Shown here: positions 12,801 to 20,513 of the stretch, in pieces | How the letters are laid out: every line of letters begins with the position of its first letter | Position numbering within the stretch: the stretch's first letter is position 1 | Made by a program: the position numbers and the translations under genes | Assembly (NCBI RefSeq): GCF_037392515.1 | Contig: NC_090290.1 | Coordinates: forward strand, 38,012,753-38,076,752 | DNA: 64,000 nt | DNA from: Haliotis asinina | Lineage: Eukaryota > Mollusca > Gastropoda > Lepetellida > Haliotidae | Direction: 5' to 3' | Notes under the pieces: model-generated | What the model was told of the DNA's origin: nothing | Database searches by the model: none | What the model saw: the letters and a program-made list of their open reading frames with translations, nothing else

Positions 12801-15800
12801 TCACGATATACAAACCATGTTGCTGATGTTAGATATACAGATATATATCGAGATTTGCCAAACCTATCTGGGTCACTGACTGACTGCTATGGAAGCTCAC
12901 GACCCAAGAGATCTATACATATGATAAGTTGTCCAATTGGTGACTTGAGTGAGGAAGATAAGAAACTGACATTCTGTTTAGTGAGGATGGTTTTACACAG
13001 CTTTTAGTAATATTATGGCAACATCAAAGCTGAGGACATCAGAAATGGGCTTCAAACATTGTACCCACTGTGGGAAACTAAACACATATCGCTGGTGTGA
13101 TGAGCGAACACCTTAACCAGTTGGTTACCCTATCGTCCCTTAAACAAATATGATTGATACATATCAACACTAAAAAACACATAAGTATATTAAAGAACAA
13201 TGACATCTCTATTCTTCTGTGAAATTCTCAAGACATGTCTATCATGAAATTTGCATGTAATTGTAATTGAAATACATGGTACCTTTGACCTTCTGCTGTC
13301 CTTGAGCAGATCGACATTCCACCCAGCACTGTACAAGCAGTGGAATCAGGGCCGTGGCAAAGTCAGCAAAGTTATCTCCCTTAGATAATGTCACACTTGT
13401 GGTGCTAACTGACCTTTCAACACATGTAGAAACATTAGACCACAATGCCATATGATAAGCTAACTGAAAACTAAAAAGAATTCTGATCGATACAAAACAT
13501 GCACAAAAATCAAAAGAATAAAAACATGATCAACAATATGAATGAAAATCCACCATGAGCTGTTTATCACTTCAGTAACAATGTGTGACATAAATAAAAA
13601 AATTAAAAAAATAAAAATGACAACTGTAACCATGGTTACCAACTTAAATGTTTTAAGAGCTCCAGATTGACATGTGCTGCTGGTGCCAGATTCCAGCGAT
13701 TAATAACTTTGCGTCAATACATATAGATGCAACAGTAGCCTACACTCAGCAATACTGCAGCTGTGATAGCATAGTGTAAAGAGTGAGTGAGCGAGTTTAG
13801 TTTTACGCCACTTTTTGCAATATTCCAGTGATATCAGATTGGGGTATCAAACGCTGATATCAAGGATGCATATCACTGTCTCCCAACTGCATTGATCAAT
13901 ACTCATAATATCAATCACTGGATTGTCAATTACAGACCTAATTATTTACTGACTGCTATTATATAGTGTTAATATTAGTGAGAGTGGTATTAAAGAGAGT
14001 ACGGAGCAACTAATGGGATCGGATGGTCAGGCTGGCTGACTTTGTTGACACGGTATTGTTTCCCAGTTGTGTAGATCGATGCTCCTGCTGTTGATCACAG
14101 GATTGTCTGATTCATGCAGCTGGAATATTACTGAGTATGGTGTAAAACTCAACTCATTAACTGGAAAAACAACAAACACTGGTATTAAACATGGTAAAAA
14201 CAATCGAAGACTCACTTTAATTTAAATCCTGGTTGCTCCCAAGAATCAGTAACACTTGATGGAAACTGCAGAGGAATACAGGACACCTCGGCATATTTAC
14301 GTCCCTTGTTACCGAGACCTGATGTGGAAGTGTCCGTGAATCCCCATGTCAGCAATGTCAGCAACAACTTATACATTCGACTCAATATTCCGGACCGCCA
14401 TCGTTGCACAGAATATTTACTGTCAGGTTTCACAGCTAGCGATAAATTCGACTTTTGACCTTTTGTGACATTTTGTTGGCGGGAAATCTGTTCAATAAAA
14501 TTCTGAAGCAGTTGTCCAGAGTTTTTGGCGATAAGAGATGGGTATGTGTCTAGTAACAAATCGAACACTTCCAGAGAGTCGTGTTGGATGTCATCGTAAA
14601 TATGGGTCATTGCGCAACACAAATGAGCAGAGAGTACTGGGAAGAATGGCTCAATCTGCTGTGCAGGTGTGCTTGTAAATATAAGTTTGAACAATTTTAA
14701 ACACGCTTGACGAACATTTGAATCTTTGTCCATGATAAGAGGCAAGGCTTTCTCTATGATGGTCGCTAGTTGTGATGTCATCATGTGTGGATGAAGCGTC
14801 ATCAGTTCCCGTAGGCCCATCACCCCATCATGGCGGACGCTGATGCTGTAGTGTTGACACTTTGGCAGCAGGTCCTGAAACCCAAATGATAAAATAATTT
14901 TACACTGATGAATTTTCCAGTAGGAATTAGTTTTCAGTAATCCATCAGGGATGGAAATAACTTTGCTAGTGTACCCACATACAGTGATATATGTAAAACA
15001 CTTGCCCTGATAATTTTCCACTCTACTACTAATACTAGCAGACTTTCTTGTTGATTTTTCAAATGTACAATATAACTAACATTGGAAAGTCACCTTTACA
15101 CTGGTAAAACATGATGTCCAAATTTCCTTGACCAACATAAACAAGAGTCATCAGAAGATGACATATCCCCCCGGCCCCCAACATGTTTGAAAGGACAAAT
15201 AATCTGAGAGTTACTCATTACTCATTGAATTGTTTCCATGGAATTCATGAAAATTATAAATGCCACATATTTGTAACCAGCAAAGTCACAATTTCATATA
15301 TCTGCCAAGATCTGTTGAAAGATATGAAATGGTTTTCAAGTTGTGCTCTGGGAACAAAGCCCACCCCTCCATTGTGAAACTAAGTCCGAAACGTTTCCAT
15401 GGAAACCAAGAACATAATAAATCACAAAAACCCTTAAAAACCAAAAGGCACCACTTTGGGGTCTGCCACACATATCTAGAAAGTTTTACTAACAGTCATT
15501 AAGAAGTTTTTGAGTTCAGCTCTGGAAATGAAACACATGTCTCACTTTTCAGAATAGGTCCGAAACGTTTCCAAGGAAACCGAGAAAATAATAAATCACA
15601 AAAACCTGTACATACCAAAAGGCACCACTTCAAGTTCTGACTGACATATCTACCAAGTATTGCTGAAAAATATTGAACGGCTTTTGAGTTCTGCTCCAGA
15701 AACGAAACATACCTCTCAATTTTGAGACTATGTCTCAAATGTTTCCATGCAAACTGAGAAAATAATAAATCACAAAAACCTGTATCTACCAAAAGGCACC

Positions 15801-17608
15801 AGTTTAGGTGCTGATTGATATATCTACCAAGTTTTGCAGAAAAATATCGAATGGTTTTTGAGTTCTGCTTTGGAAACGAAGCCCACCCTACCATATGGCT
15901 AACACCAAAATGTTCCATGGAAAAACAAAAAAAGTATAAATGCCAAAAATCTGTAAATAGCAAAAGGCACAACCATAGGCTGAGATTACTATATCTATCA
16001 AGTTTGGTCAAAAATGTTGAACAGTTTCTGAGTTATGCTCCGGAAACAAAATGATTCGGGACGGACGGGGGACGGATGGACGGACAGACGAGGTGTCGAC
16101 TATATCCCCCCGCATTACATGCTGGGGGGATAAAAAGCACTGGACTGGGACGTCAGGCAATGGATTATTTCCACCCATGTGTAGCAAGAGGAAGGTAAAG
16201 GTTATTGTTAGAGGGTGAGTGAGTGAGTATGGTTTTACACTGCTTCTAGCACTATCACAGCAATATCATGGTGGGGACTCCAAAAATGGGTTTCACATAT
16301 TGTACCCATGTGGAAAACTGAACTTGGGACTTTGGTGTTAAGAGGAAACATGTCCAGGTGATCAGAATCACGGCTTGACTATGCGAGTCAAATGGACTAT
16401 TTGGTCCAGACTGGATTATTTACAGACAGTTATAAAACAGTTCAAATACTGCCGACTGATCAGTTACACTACAAGTAATGGTAACTACACAGACAAGGAA
16501 CAACTTTCTTTTCCCCATAAAAGTGTGAGATCAGACGATATTGCCTAGAGATATCGCTTTAACAGTAGGTTTTGCACAATGCCCTGACAATGCCATGACA
16601 TCATGAGTGAGTGAGTGAGTGAGTTTTAGTTTTACGCCGCACTCAGCAATATTACAGCTATATGGCGGCGGTCTGTAAATAATCGAGTCTGGACCATGTG
16701 ATCAACAACATGAGCATCGATCTGCGTACTTGGGAACCGATGACATGTGTCAACCAAGTCAGCTAGCCTGACCACCCGATCCCGTTAGTCGCCTCTTACG
16801 ACAAGCTGAGTCGCCTTTAATAGCAAGCATGGGTTGCTGAAGGCCTATTCTACCCCGGAACCTTCACGGGTACCATGACATCATGAACTTGATGACATCA
16901 CAATGCTATGACATCATTGCACTGAAAATCTAATGGCAGTGCTGTGTTCAGAGAAGTACATTTTTCCTTGAAAACTGATGAAGAATGATTTTGGATGATA
17001 AATAGAATTTCACCCTTGTGTCTACTGATATCAGTTATATCAACACTTGCTGAAAAAGGTAAAAATATCCTTGGCAGGCTTCACATATTTGTTACTTTAT
17101 CAACTTGTGTTGATATATTTGATATCAGTAGACACTTGGGTGAGATTCTCTATTCATGCCACATTAAGCAATATTCTAGCTATATGGTGGACCAGCAGGA
17201 TGAGCAATGATCTGCACAATTGAGAACATGTGTCAACCAAGTCAGCGACAACCTGACAACCTGTTCTAATTACTTGCCCCTGACAACAAGCCTAGTTGCC
17301 TCCTGTGCATGGGTTGCTGAAGACCTATTCTACCCTGAATCTTCACAGGTCACTAATTTAAAGACAAGTGGAGAATGAGATGTTTAACAGCAGGAACCCA
17401 AAACCTTCAAAATATAAATGTTCACCTCAATACTGAGTCTCCTGTGTGTGCTGGGTTGTGACCCATCAGTCTTGATCTGCTGTACAACTTGAATAGCATG
17501 AGTCTTGAAGCTGGTATTTGTAACATTTTGACCTTTGGGTAACCTCTTGCCGACCTTTAACTTGACCTTCTGAAAGTCCTCTTGCTTCTTCTTCTTGCTC
17601 TTGGCCAT
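510..17608 (-). CDS. TEX10: TEX10 (Ipi1-type ribosome biogenesis protein), gene span of 13 recognised exons
   Basis: TEX10 and its yeast homologue Ipi1 act with PELP1 and WDR18 (Rix1-type complex) in the nucleolus on pre-60S particles and ITS2 processing; in vertebrates it is also in the SENP3-linked 5FMC complex (family knowledge). Seen here: a Lys-rich N-terminus followed by DFQKVKLKVGK, as in vertebrate TEX10; a HEAT-type helical block in the second exon with SVRHDGVMGLREL, DKDSNVRQACLKLFKL and PFFPVLSAHLCCAMTHI; then short exons matching the rest of the family in order. Recognised exons sum to 2629 bp, about 876 residues, against roughly 930 in human; the shortfall fits one unfound exon between 5374 and 2560. 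Every adjoining intron phase agrees except across that gap. All recognised introns are GT-AG. Coordinates of exons are given separately. Confidence 0.93.
928..1683. repeat. 25-bp minisatellite in TEX10 intron
   Basis: About 30 head-to-tail units of 25 bp, consensus near GTAGACAGGTGAGTGAATGG plus five bases (GTTGCA-type linker). Variants alternate between GTGAGTGAATG and GTGAGGGAACA or GTGACTGAACA, and a block of 50 bp is repeated exactly around 1235-1345, suggesting recent higher-order amplification. Since 25 is not a multiple of 3, all three minus frames carry similar TCLLQ/HLSTATV repeats and look open; they are not genes. The plus strand carries a CAG|GTGAGT donor-like motif in many units. 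Confidence 0.95.
1730..2003 (-). CDS. TEX10: TEX10 penultimate exon
   Basis: Begins TMSHKVCVTTILSCLKCLHV; equivalent to the LWGVCVSILALLPRVLRLM region. Acceptor TTGCTTTCAG, donor GTGAGT in phase 1, which joins correctly to the last exon. Confidence 0.87.
2090..2300. repeat. AAGGTCAAGGTCA-bearing interspersed repeat
   Basis: Contains GTGACCTTGA near 2100 and AAGGTCAAGGTCACC near 2251, with CAAAACTGACTGGGCCC and CAAATCTGACTGGGACC repeated about 145 bp apart. Similar TGACCTTGACC strings recur at 8897-9000. Resembles a common invertebrate interspersed repeat; no coding capacity. Confidence 0.55.
2480..2560 (-). CDS. TEX10: TEX10 exon (follows an unfound exon)
   Basis: 27 codons, phase 0 both ends, with a strong TTTGTTTCAG acceptor and GTAAGT donor. 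Reads VLHHLQQVPDVSGLGDVILS then FWCPIL, resembling the segment of human TEX10 around SETLLPFLASCCYSLL. Confidence 0.82.
3760..4043 (-). repeat. SINE family A copy, near full length
   Basis: Starts with the (GTGA)n tail at 3760 and reaches the CAGAACCTTCACCGG head. Lies in the TEX10 intron that should contain the unfound exon. Confidence 0.9.
4292..4470. mobile_element. Short inverted-repeat element (MITE)
   Basis: Left end TACAGTCAAGTCTTGTTACT and right end TAACGAGAGTAGACTGTACA are imperfect inverted repeats; the interior repeats TTAGCCGATAATC/TTAATCCGACAAT motifs. No open frame. Confidence 0.5.
4477..4700 (-). repeat. SINE family A copy, degenerate
   Basis: Recognisable from CAGCAATATTCCA to the ACAAGCATGGGCT head; head truncated. 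Confidence 0.7.
5123..5215 (-). repeat. SINE family B fragment
   Basis: Tail and central domain only (GAGTGAGTGAGT, CCAGCAGTATT, GGGACACCAAAACTGG); tRNA-like head is missing. Confidence 0.6.
5374..5465 (-). CDS. TEX10: TEX10 exon 10
   Basis: Encodes FQREIDTEKHVESDVTM then TEYLSFLLSVLAG, equivalent to DYFSFLFSTLTG in human. Acceptor TTTGTTACAG chosen because it restores codon AG+A from exon 9. Donor GTAAGC in phase 1; the next recognised exon starts in phase 0, so a piece is missing between them. Confidence 0.9.
5655..5790 (-). repeat. tRNA-like SINE, family D
   Basis: Shares ACCAGTCCTTGTT, GCTGA.CGCCAGG and GGATTGAACCCATGACGCT with 52080-52225. GGATTGAACCC is a B-box like motif read in reverse. 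Two copies seen. Confidence 0.65.
5827..6262 (-). repeat. SINE family A copy split by a second family A copy
   Basis: Outer copy occupies 5827-5932 and 6149-6262; the inner copy is 5933-6147. The break carries a near-identical 12-bp duplication, CAATTGCGATAC (5921-5932) and CAGTTGGGATAC (6149-6160), the expected target-site duplication. Confidence 0.8.
6887..7064 (-). CDS. TEX10: TEX10 exon 9
   Basis: Begins VTDGLFCQTEAAQQRGLLDT and continues VPHFTAQLLTRLVSMC, matching FLPSLPADLLSRLSRCC of human TEX10. Acceptor TTATTCTAG, donor GTAATG, phase 1 in and 2 out. Confidence 0.92.
7122..7695 (-). repeat. SINE family A copy interrupted by duplicated TEX10 DNA
   Basis: SINE sequence at 7122-7250 resumes at about 7571-7695 at the equivalent position. 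The intervening ~320 bp contains the partial exon 8 duplication. Confidence 0.75.
7332..7492 (-). pseudogene. Duplicate of TEX10 exon 8 end and intron start
   Basis: 161 bp matching 7761-7921 at about 94 percent by eye, in direct orientation at an offset of 429 bp. It includes the last 33 bp of exon 8 and an intact GTGAGA donor, but no acceptor or rest of the exon, so it cannot be a complete alternative exon. Confidence 0.9.
7889..8061 (-). CDS. TEX10: TEX10 exon 8
   Basis: Encodes MRILMDQFFQTLPDLLPHV and later ALIVQVMRQAACQRCRPLL, aligning with the WLAGLPLQLAHL region. Acceptor TTCACTACAG, donor GTGAGA, phase 2 in and 1 out. Its last 33 bp with the donor are duplicated about 429 bp further into the intron (see 7332-7492). 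Confidence 0.92.
8145..8372 (-). repeat. SINE family A copy
   Basis: Tail GTGAGTCAGTGAG, central GCTATATGGCGGTGG, then ACCACCTGATCC and a shortened head. Confidence 0.85.
8590..8719 (-). CDS. TEX10: TEX10 exon 7
   Basis: Encodes LVESIVEHALARYNKAHPLS and LELFTSLFLDSKIQLP. Phase 1 in, phase 2 out, donor GTGAGG, acceptor TTTCATGTCAG. Corresponds to the repeat before the SRWLAGLP segment of the human protein. Confidence 0.9.
8885..9040. repeat. TGACCTTGACC-rich repeat fragment
   Basis: Several TGACCTTGA strings (8897-8990) and AAAGGTCAAA; related to 2090-2300. These match the extended half-site of ERR/SF-1 type nuclear receptors, but here they are probably just part of the repeat. Confidence 0.5.
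9131..9205. mobile_element. 75-bp foldback MITE
   Basis: Terminal inverted repeats GTCTCATTACATAC and GTATGTAATGAGAC bound a 75-bp unit, with a second inner pair ACGAAA/TTTCGT. In a TEX10 intron. Confidence 0.7.
9206..10299. other. TEX10 intron stretch, nothing recognised
   Basis: Includes short open frames on both strands at 9826-10142 that overlap and have no family resemblance. No repeat family of this window recognised. Confidence 0.4.
10300..10495 (-). CDS. TEX10: TEX10 exon 6
   Basis: Begins VTSEALNLSVCEVMVTF after a TTTACAG acceptor and ends at GTATGT in phase 1. Aligns with the LLLNLTLSDIMVSL region of the human protein; the rest is helical repeat with weak identity. Confidence 0.9.
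10541..10803 (-). repeat. SINE family A copy, near full length
   Basis: Starts 45 bp from TEX10 exon 6's acceptor; complete from GAGTGAGTGAG to CCCGGGACGTTCACGAG. Confidence 0.92.
11012..11252 (-). repeat. SINE family B with long (GAGT)n tail
   Basis: A (GAGT)n microsatellite of ~90 bp (11012-11102, two GAGC variants) adjoins the B tail, then GGGATACCAGAAATGG, GGGAATCGAACCCAGG and the tRNA-like head with CCCACAAGGCTACACCACTG. Confidence 0.9.
11406..11540 (-). CDS. TEX10: TEX10 exon 5
   Basis: 45 codons, phase 0 both ends, VKEIFVSHEKEFMNHFVAYF then PYIIQDNVG. Matches the FKHHFMSRFPYVLKE block. Acceptor GATTTTGCAG, donor GTAAAC. The tail is basic (HRKSKK). Confidence 0.93.
11928..12162 (+). 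repeat. SINE family A copy, plus orientation
   Basis: Head GATCTTCAGTAACCCATGCT through CGGCGTAAAACTAAATTCAC to ACTCACTCACTC. Opposite orientation to the copy at 12319-12565. Confidence 0.88.
12319..12565 (-). repeat. SINE family A copy with (GAGT)n tail
   Basis: A pure (GAGT)n run of ~73 bp (12319-12391) continues into the SINE tail TTTAGTTTTACACC. Internal part between ATCAGCA and CCTGTTACGAC is deleted. Confidence 0.9.
12639..12742 (-). CDS. TEX10: TEX10 exon 4
   Basis: Reads VMHHVMQVLHLLWRCLDSA, corresponding to the VMQQVLNIISLLWKL segment of human TEX10. Acceptor TGTTGTCAG, donor GTATGT, phases 1 in and 0 out. An upstream alternative acceptor would introduce an in-frame TGA. Confidence 0.9.
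12975..13140 (-). repeat. SINE family B copy
   Basis: Contains GGGCTTCAAACATTGTACCC, GAGCGAACACCTTAACCAG; located between TEX10 exons 3 and 4. Confidence 0.75.
13283..13413 (-). CDS. TEX10: TEX10 exon 3
   Basis: Contains FATALIPLLVQCWVECR, matching the IIPLLIECW block of the family. The acceptor was chosen by phase: an upstream, better-looking TTTTCAG acceptor at 13464 would put a stop across the junction with exon 2, whereas the weaker AG at 13414 keeps frame. Donor is GTACCA, phase 1. Acceptor choice is the least certain boundary in this gene. Confidence 0.8.
13786..14158. repeat. Composite of SINE family A fragments
   Basis: A minus tail fragment (13786-13835) is followed by two plus fragments (13871-13978 and 14008-14158), each carrying the ATCACTGGATTGTC or ATCACAGGATTGTC block. 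Ends 58 bp short of TEX10 exon 2's donor. Confidence 0.7.
14216..14874 (-). CDS. TEX10: TEX10 exon 2, HEAT-repeat core
   Basis: Starts DLLPKCQHYSISVRHDG after a TTTCAG acceptor and ends in phase 2 at a GTGAGT donor. Encodes about 220 residues, the most conserved part of the protein: paired helices, LPLIMDKDSNVRQACLKL, then PFFPVLSAHLCCAMTHI and DSLEVFDLLLDTYPSLI, which line up with human TEX10. The C-terminal third (after KGQKSNLS) is less conserved. Confidence 0.95.
15145..16135. mobile_element. Non-coding element carrying ~174-bp tandem repeats
   Basis: About four and a half tandem units of roughly 174-180 bp, each with GAGTTCTGCTCCGGAAACGA-like, GTTTCCATGGAAACC, AATAATAAATCACAAAAACC and CCAAAAGGCACCA. 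Bounded by ATATCCCCCCGGCCCCC at 15163 and ATATCCCCCCGCATTACATG at 16100, the latter forming a hairpin with GGGGGGAT. Near the right end lies GGACGGACGGGGGACGGA. The minus frame stays open for 170 codons because the unit is a multiple of three; I do not think it codes. A reverse fragment lies at 25660-25810. Confidence 0.8.
16214..16345 (-). repeat. SINE family B copy
   Basis: GTGAGTGAGTGAGTATGG tail, GGGTTTCACATATTGTACCC; head lost. Confidence 0.75.
16603..16872 (-). repeat. SINE family A copy, full length
   Basis: Well preserved with GCCGCACTCAGCAATATT, GGCGGCGGTCTGTAAATAA and CCCGGAACCTTCACGGGT; an internal 15-bp gap near GACCATGTGATC. Flanked by CATGACATCATGA on both sides (16597-16609 and 16873-16886), the likely target duplication. 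Confidence 0.93.
17004..17149. mobile_element. 146-bp MITE (intact reference copy)
   Basis: Inverted termini AGAATTTCACCCTTGTGTCT and GACACTTGGGTGAGATTCT, with inner ACTGATATCAGTTATATCAA and its inverse. The same element is found broken open at 30449-32228. Confidence 0.85.
17155..17352 (-). repeat. SINE family A copy
   Basis: Adjoins TEX10 exon 1's donor side; starts at ATGCCACATTAAGCAATATT and reaches CTTCACAGGTC with internal deletions. Confidence 0.8.
17426..17608 (-). CDS. TEX10: TEX10 exon 1 (start codon)
   Basis: Encodes residues 1-61, beginning MAKSKKKKQEDFQKVKLK. The ATG at 17608-17606 is chosen because it aligns with the vertebrate start; a GTG three codons upstream in the same frame is ignored. 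The exon ends LSIE before a GTGAAC donor in phase 0. The basic head is a likely nuclear/nucleolar signal (inference). Confidence 0.93.
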
Positions 17609-17658
17609 CTTGCACACAGTGAATACAGATCTGTAGCACAGAAATCTGAGAGCATATA

Positions 17659-18555
17659 CAGTGGAACCTGTCTAATCCAGCATGCTGTCAAAACCGACAT
17701 AAAATTTTTGTCCTGTCATTTTACAATGATATTATGATCTTTAAAATGTTGTCTAATCCAGCATGTGTTTCTTTCATATTCCGGCATGACTTTCCAGTCC
17801 AAACAAGCAAGTTTAACTGTAACTGTAAACCAACAGTCACTGTGTTCTGTAATCTGATTGGTTGAAAAACATGATCAAATGAGATTTGATTCACGGAAAC
17901 TGCAAGACTATTCACTGCGTATTGACACGTAGAAACATTGCCAACAATTGTTTTGCTGCGTCATCCACAGTGGTGACATTATTCAAATCATATTGTGACG
18001 TAAAGTCAGAATGACGTCACAAATGAGCAGCTCCAGATGCTACCATGTGAACCTGCTGAAACAGCCAGCTGATGACACCTCACCGCTGTACCCGTACTCG
18101 ATGTAAAGGAGTGCAGACAGTAAAAACCTTTGGTTTACTTTTTTGGTTATAATGTCGATAAACATCATGTGTTGGCCAATTTCCGGTTGTTATTGAGTAT
18201 TTGAGGCCCGGGAATATTTCATTTGAAACCTCTGGCTGACGCCATCGGCTCCATATGTATTCCCGGGCTTTGTTTATCTCCTAAGTAACACTGTCTAAAC
18301 TGGCATGGGTACAAGCAGTACAATCAAAGACCCATAATCTCTAGGCACTAGATAATCAGGAAGCAGTGACTGCGCTGTCAATCAAAATCTTTTAGGATCG
18401 ACGCAGTTATTCTTTATAAACACTTGGGGAGAGTAGACTGATGAGTGAAATGGCAGCCATGTTACAAAATTACTGTCACTGTCTAATCTGGCACCCTGTG
18501 TAAACAGACATTTTATTTTGATCTTGTGGGGTGCCGATTTAGACAGGTTTCACTG
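17659..18555. mobile_element. TA-flanked 897-bp inverted-repeat element 50 bp above TEX10 ATG
   Basis: Left end CAGTGGAACCTGTCTAATCC, right end (reverse) CAGTGAAACCTGTCTAAATC, directly flanked by TA on both sides, as for Tc1/mariner-type insertion. Subterminal GTCTAATCCAGCA-like motifs recur at about 17745, 18290 and 18480, hinting at internal rearrangement or nested relatives. No transposase frame. The CpG-containing interior (17930-18260) may now hold or displace TEX10's promoter (inference). Smaller relatives: 33771-33946 and the end at 39628. Confidence 0.8.
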
Positions 18556-18913
18556 TACAAGTTCCATGACAGCAGAAGGGATTTACTGGACACACAATGC
18601 TGCTTAATCTAAACATTAAAACTGACATCTTACAAACTTAACATGATTAATAAGTCCTGTGAATCATCAGATGTTAAACTGATGTTAAAGATTATTGAAA
18701 AACAGAGATAAAAATTATTAACAAAACTCCAAGAACAATGAGACAATAACTAGATGACATGTAGGTTGAGGGATGAATCCCAACTATCATCAGCCATAGA
18801 CAATGATGGGAGATCCCGGGCTGAAAATATGCCCTGTACCCCAACGTTGGTCGCAAGTGGTGAATGACCTGTCAAACCTATCATGCTGTTGTTTATTTCC
18901 ACTCCAATGAGAA

Positions 18914-19127
18914 TTAAGGCCACGTAAAATAAATTTCTTGTTTCTCATCCCTATATTTTTACATAAAAAGGATTTCATTTTTTCATTTTTTGTACAAGGT
19001 TATTCGAAAACTTGGAATGTCGAAAGCACGAACAGATTTTGGAAGTCTGCCTGCTTTAACCAAGCAAATTTACCAATGCCAAATATAATGAGGCAATGAG
19101 AAACAAGAAATTAATTTTTGTGGCCTA
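18914..19127. mobile_element. MITE with ~33-bp inverted repeats
   Basis: TTAAGGCCACGTAAAATAAA at the left and, reversed, TTAGGCCACAAAAATTAATT at the right, each followed by TTCTTGTTTCTCAT. 214 bp, non-coding. Confidence 0.8.
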
Positions 19128-19155
19128 AGTCAGATCGAGTACCCCAGTCACAGTA

Positions 19156-19345
19156 TGTGAGTGAGTGAGTGAGTTTAGTTTTATGCCACACTAAGCAATA
19201 TTCCAGCTATATGGTGGTGGTCTGTAAACAAATGAGTCTGGACCAGATAATCCAATGATCAACAACATGAGCATCGATCTGCACAACTGGGAACCGATGA
19301 CGTGTCAACCAGGTCAGCGAGTCTGACCACCTGATCCCGCGAGAT
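19156..19345 (-). repeat. SINE family A copy, head truncated
   Basis: Intact from the GTGAGTGAGTGAG tail to GACCACCTGATCCCGCGAG. Confidence 0.88.
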
Positions 19346-19466
19346 CAATCCCAGAGACAATGGCATTATATTTGGCATGTTCACAAATTGGAAAGGACAT
19401 GGTAGAGTGAGGTTGATATACAAGGAATGAAAACAAATCATTTAAACTATTTATGCTTCTAACTGA

Positions 19467-20508
19467 CAGGCCCCCCTAAGTAATTGAAGGAATTACAGCA
19501 AATTTGAAGGAATTGCATCTAAAATGTAAACAAACGCAGCCCACTCGCGAAACAATTGCAGCGATATCGGTAATTTAGCGGTAATAACAGAAATACATCG
19601 GCCCTATCGGAAGCAATGTCGGTAATACTGGAAACACGATCGGCCATCTTCGGAGATTTTTCGGTCGCGAGCGGAAACTCATGCAGCAAAACATGGCGTC
19701 GTTGGAAGAAGCGCCCGTCTCGGCGAGATTTGTTTTTAGTTTCTACTATTACATTTTTATACTTATCCATCTTTGACCACCCGTGTTGAATGCGTTTAGG
19801 TATGAGGTCTTGTCGGAGCAAAAGCTTATGTTTTTAGGAAAAGATAGTCACTCTAGGAGAGTGTCACAAGTCATGCCCCTGTAGTTTGTTTACATCTGAA
19901 CATCGAAGTCGTGCCGATGATTACGAACGTGCGCCAGATATAACATCATTTTGTTTGTAAAATGTGTTTAAATTTGTCAATTGCACTTCGTAGCAAGAAT
20001 AATTATGGCTCATAAACTTCTTCATGGCGCACGTTCATGATGTTCGTAATCATCGGCACGACTTCGATGTTCAGATCATATGTAAACAATCTCCAGGGGC
20101 ATGACTTGTGACACTCTTCTGCAGTGACAATCTTTTCCTAAAAACATAAGCTATTGCCCTGACAACACCTCATACCTAAACGCATTCAACGCGGGTGGTC
20201 AAAGATGGATAAGTATGAAAATGTAATAGTAGGAACTAAAAACAAATCTCACCGAGACGGGTGCTTCTTCCAACGACGCCATGTTTTGCTGCGTGAGTTT
20301 CCGCTCGCGACCGAAAAATCTCCGAAGATGGCCGATCGTGTTTCCAGTATTACCGACATTGCTTCCGATAGGGCCGATGTGTTTCTGTTATTACCGCTAA
20401 ACTACCGATATCGCTGCAATTGTTTCGCGAGTGGGCTGCGTTTGTTTACATTTGAGATGCAATTCCTTCAAATTTGCTGTAATTCCTTCAATTACTTAGG
20501 GGGGCCTG
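19467..20508. mobile_element. 1.04-kb palindromic (foldback) DNA transposon
   Basis: Two arms of about 470 bp (19467-19937 and 20028-20508) are inverted copies with only scattered differences, around a ~90-bp centre. Ends are CAGGCCCCCCTAAGTAATTG and its inverse, and ACTGA occurs directly outside both ends (19462-19466, 20509-20513), a 5-bp target duplication. The arms are CpG-rich (TATCGGTAAT, TCGGTCGCGAG), unlike the surrounding DNA. Each arm has an open frame of ~83 codons, MDKY..VIV to GLRLFTF, pointing outward from the centre; identical because the arms are inverted copies, so not evidence for a protein. Superfamily not assigned. Confidence 0.9.
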
Positions 20509-20513
20509 ACTGA

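Noticed and set aside
15499-16011. 170-codon minus frame with FWCLLV/FCDLLFS repeats
   Set aside because: Translation of the 174-bp tandem units of a non-coding repeat; relatives are known to me only as repeats.
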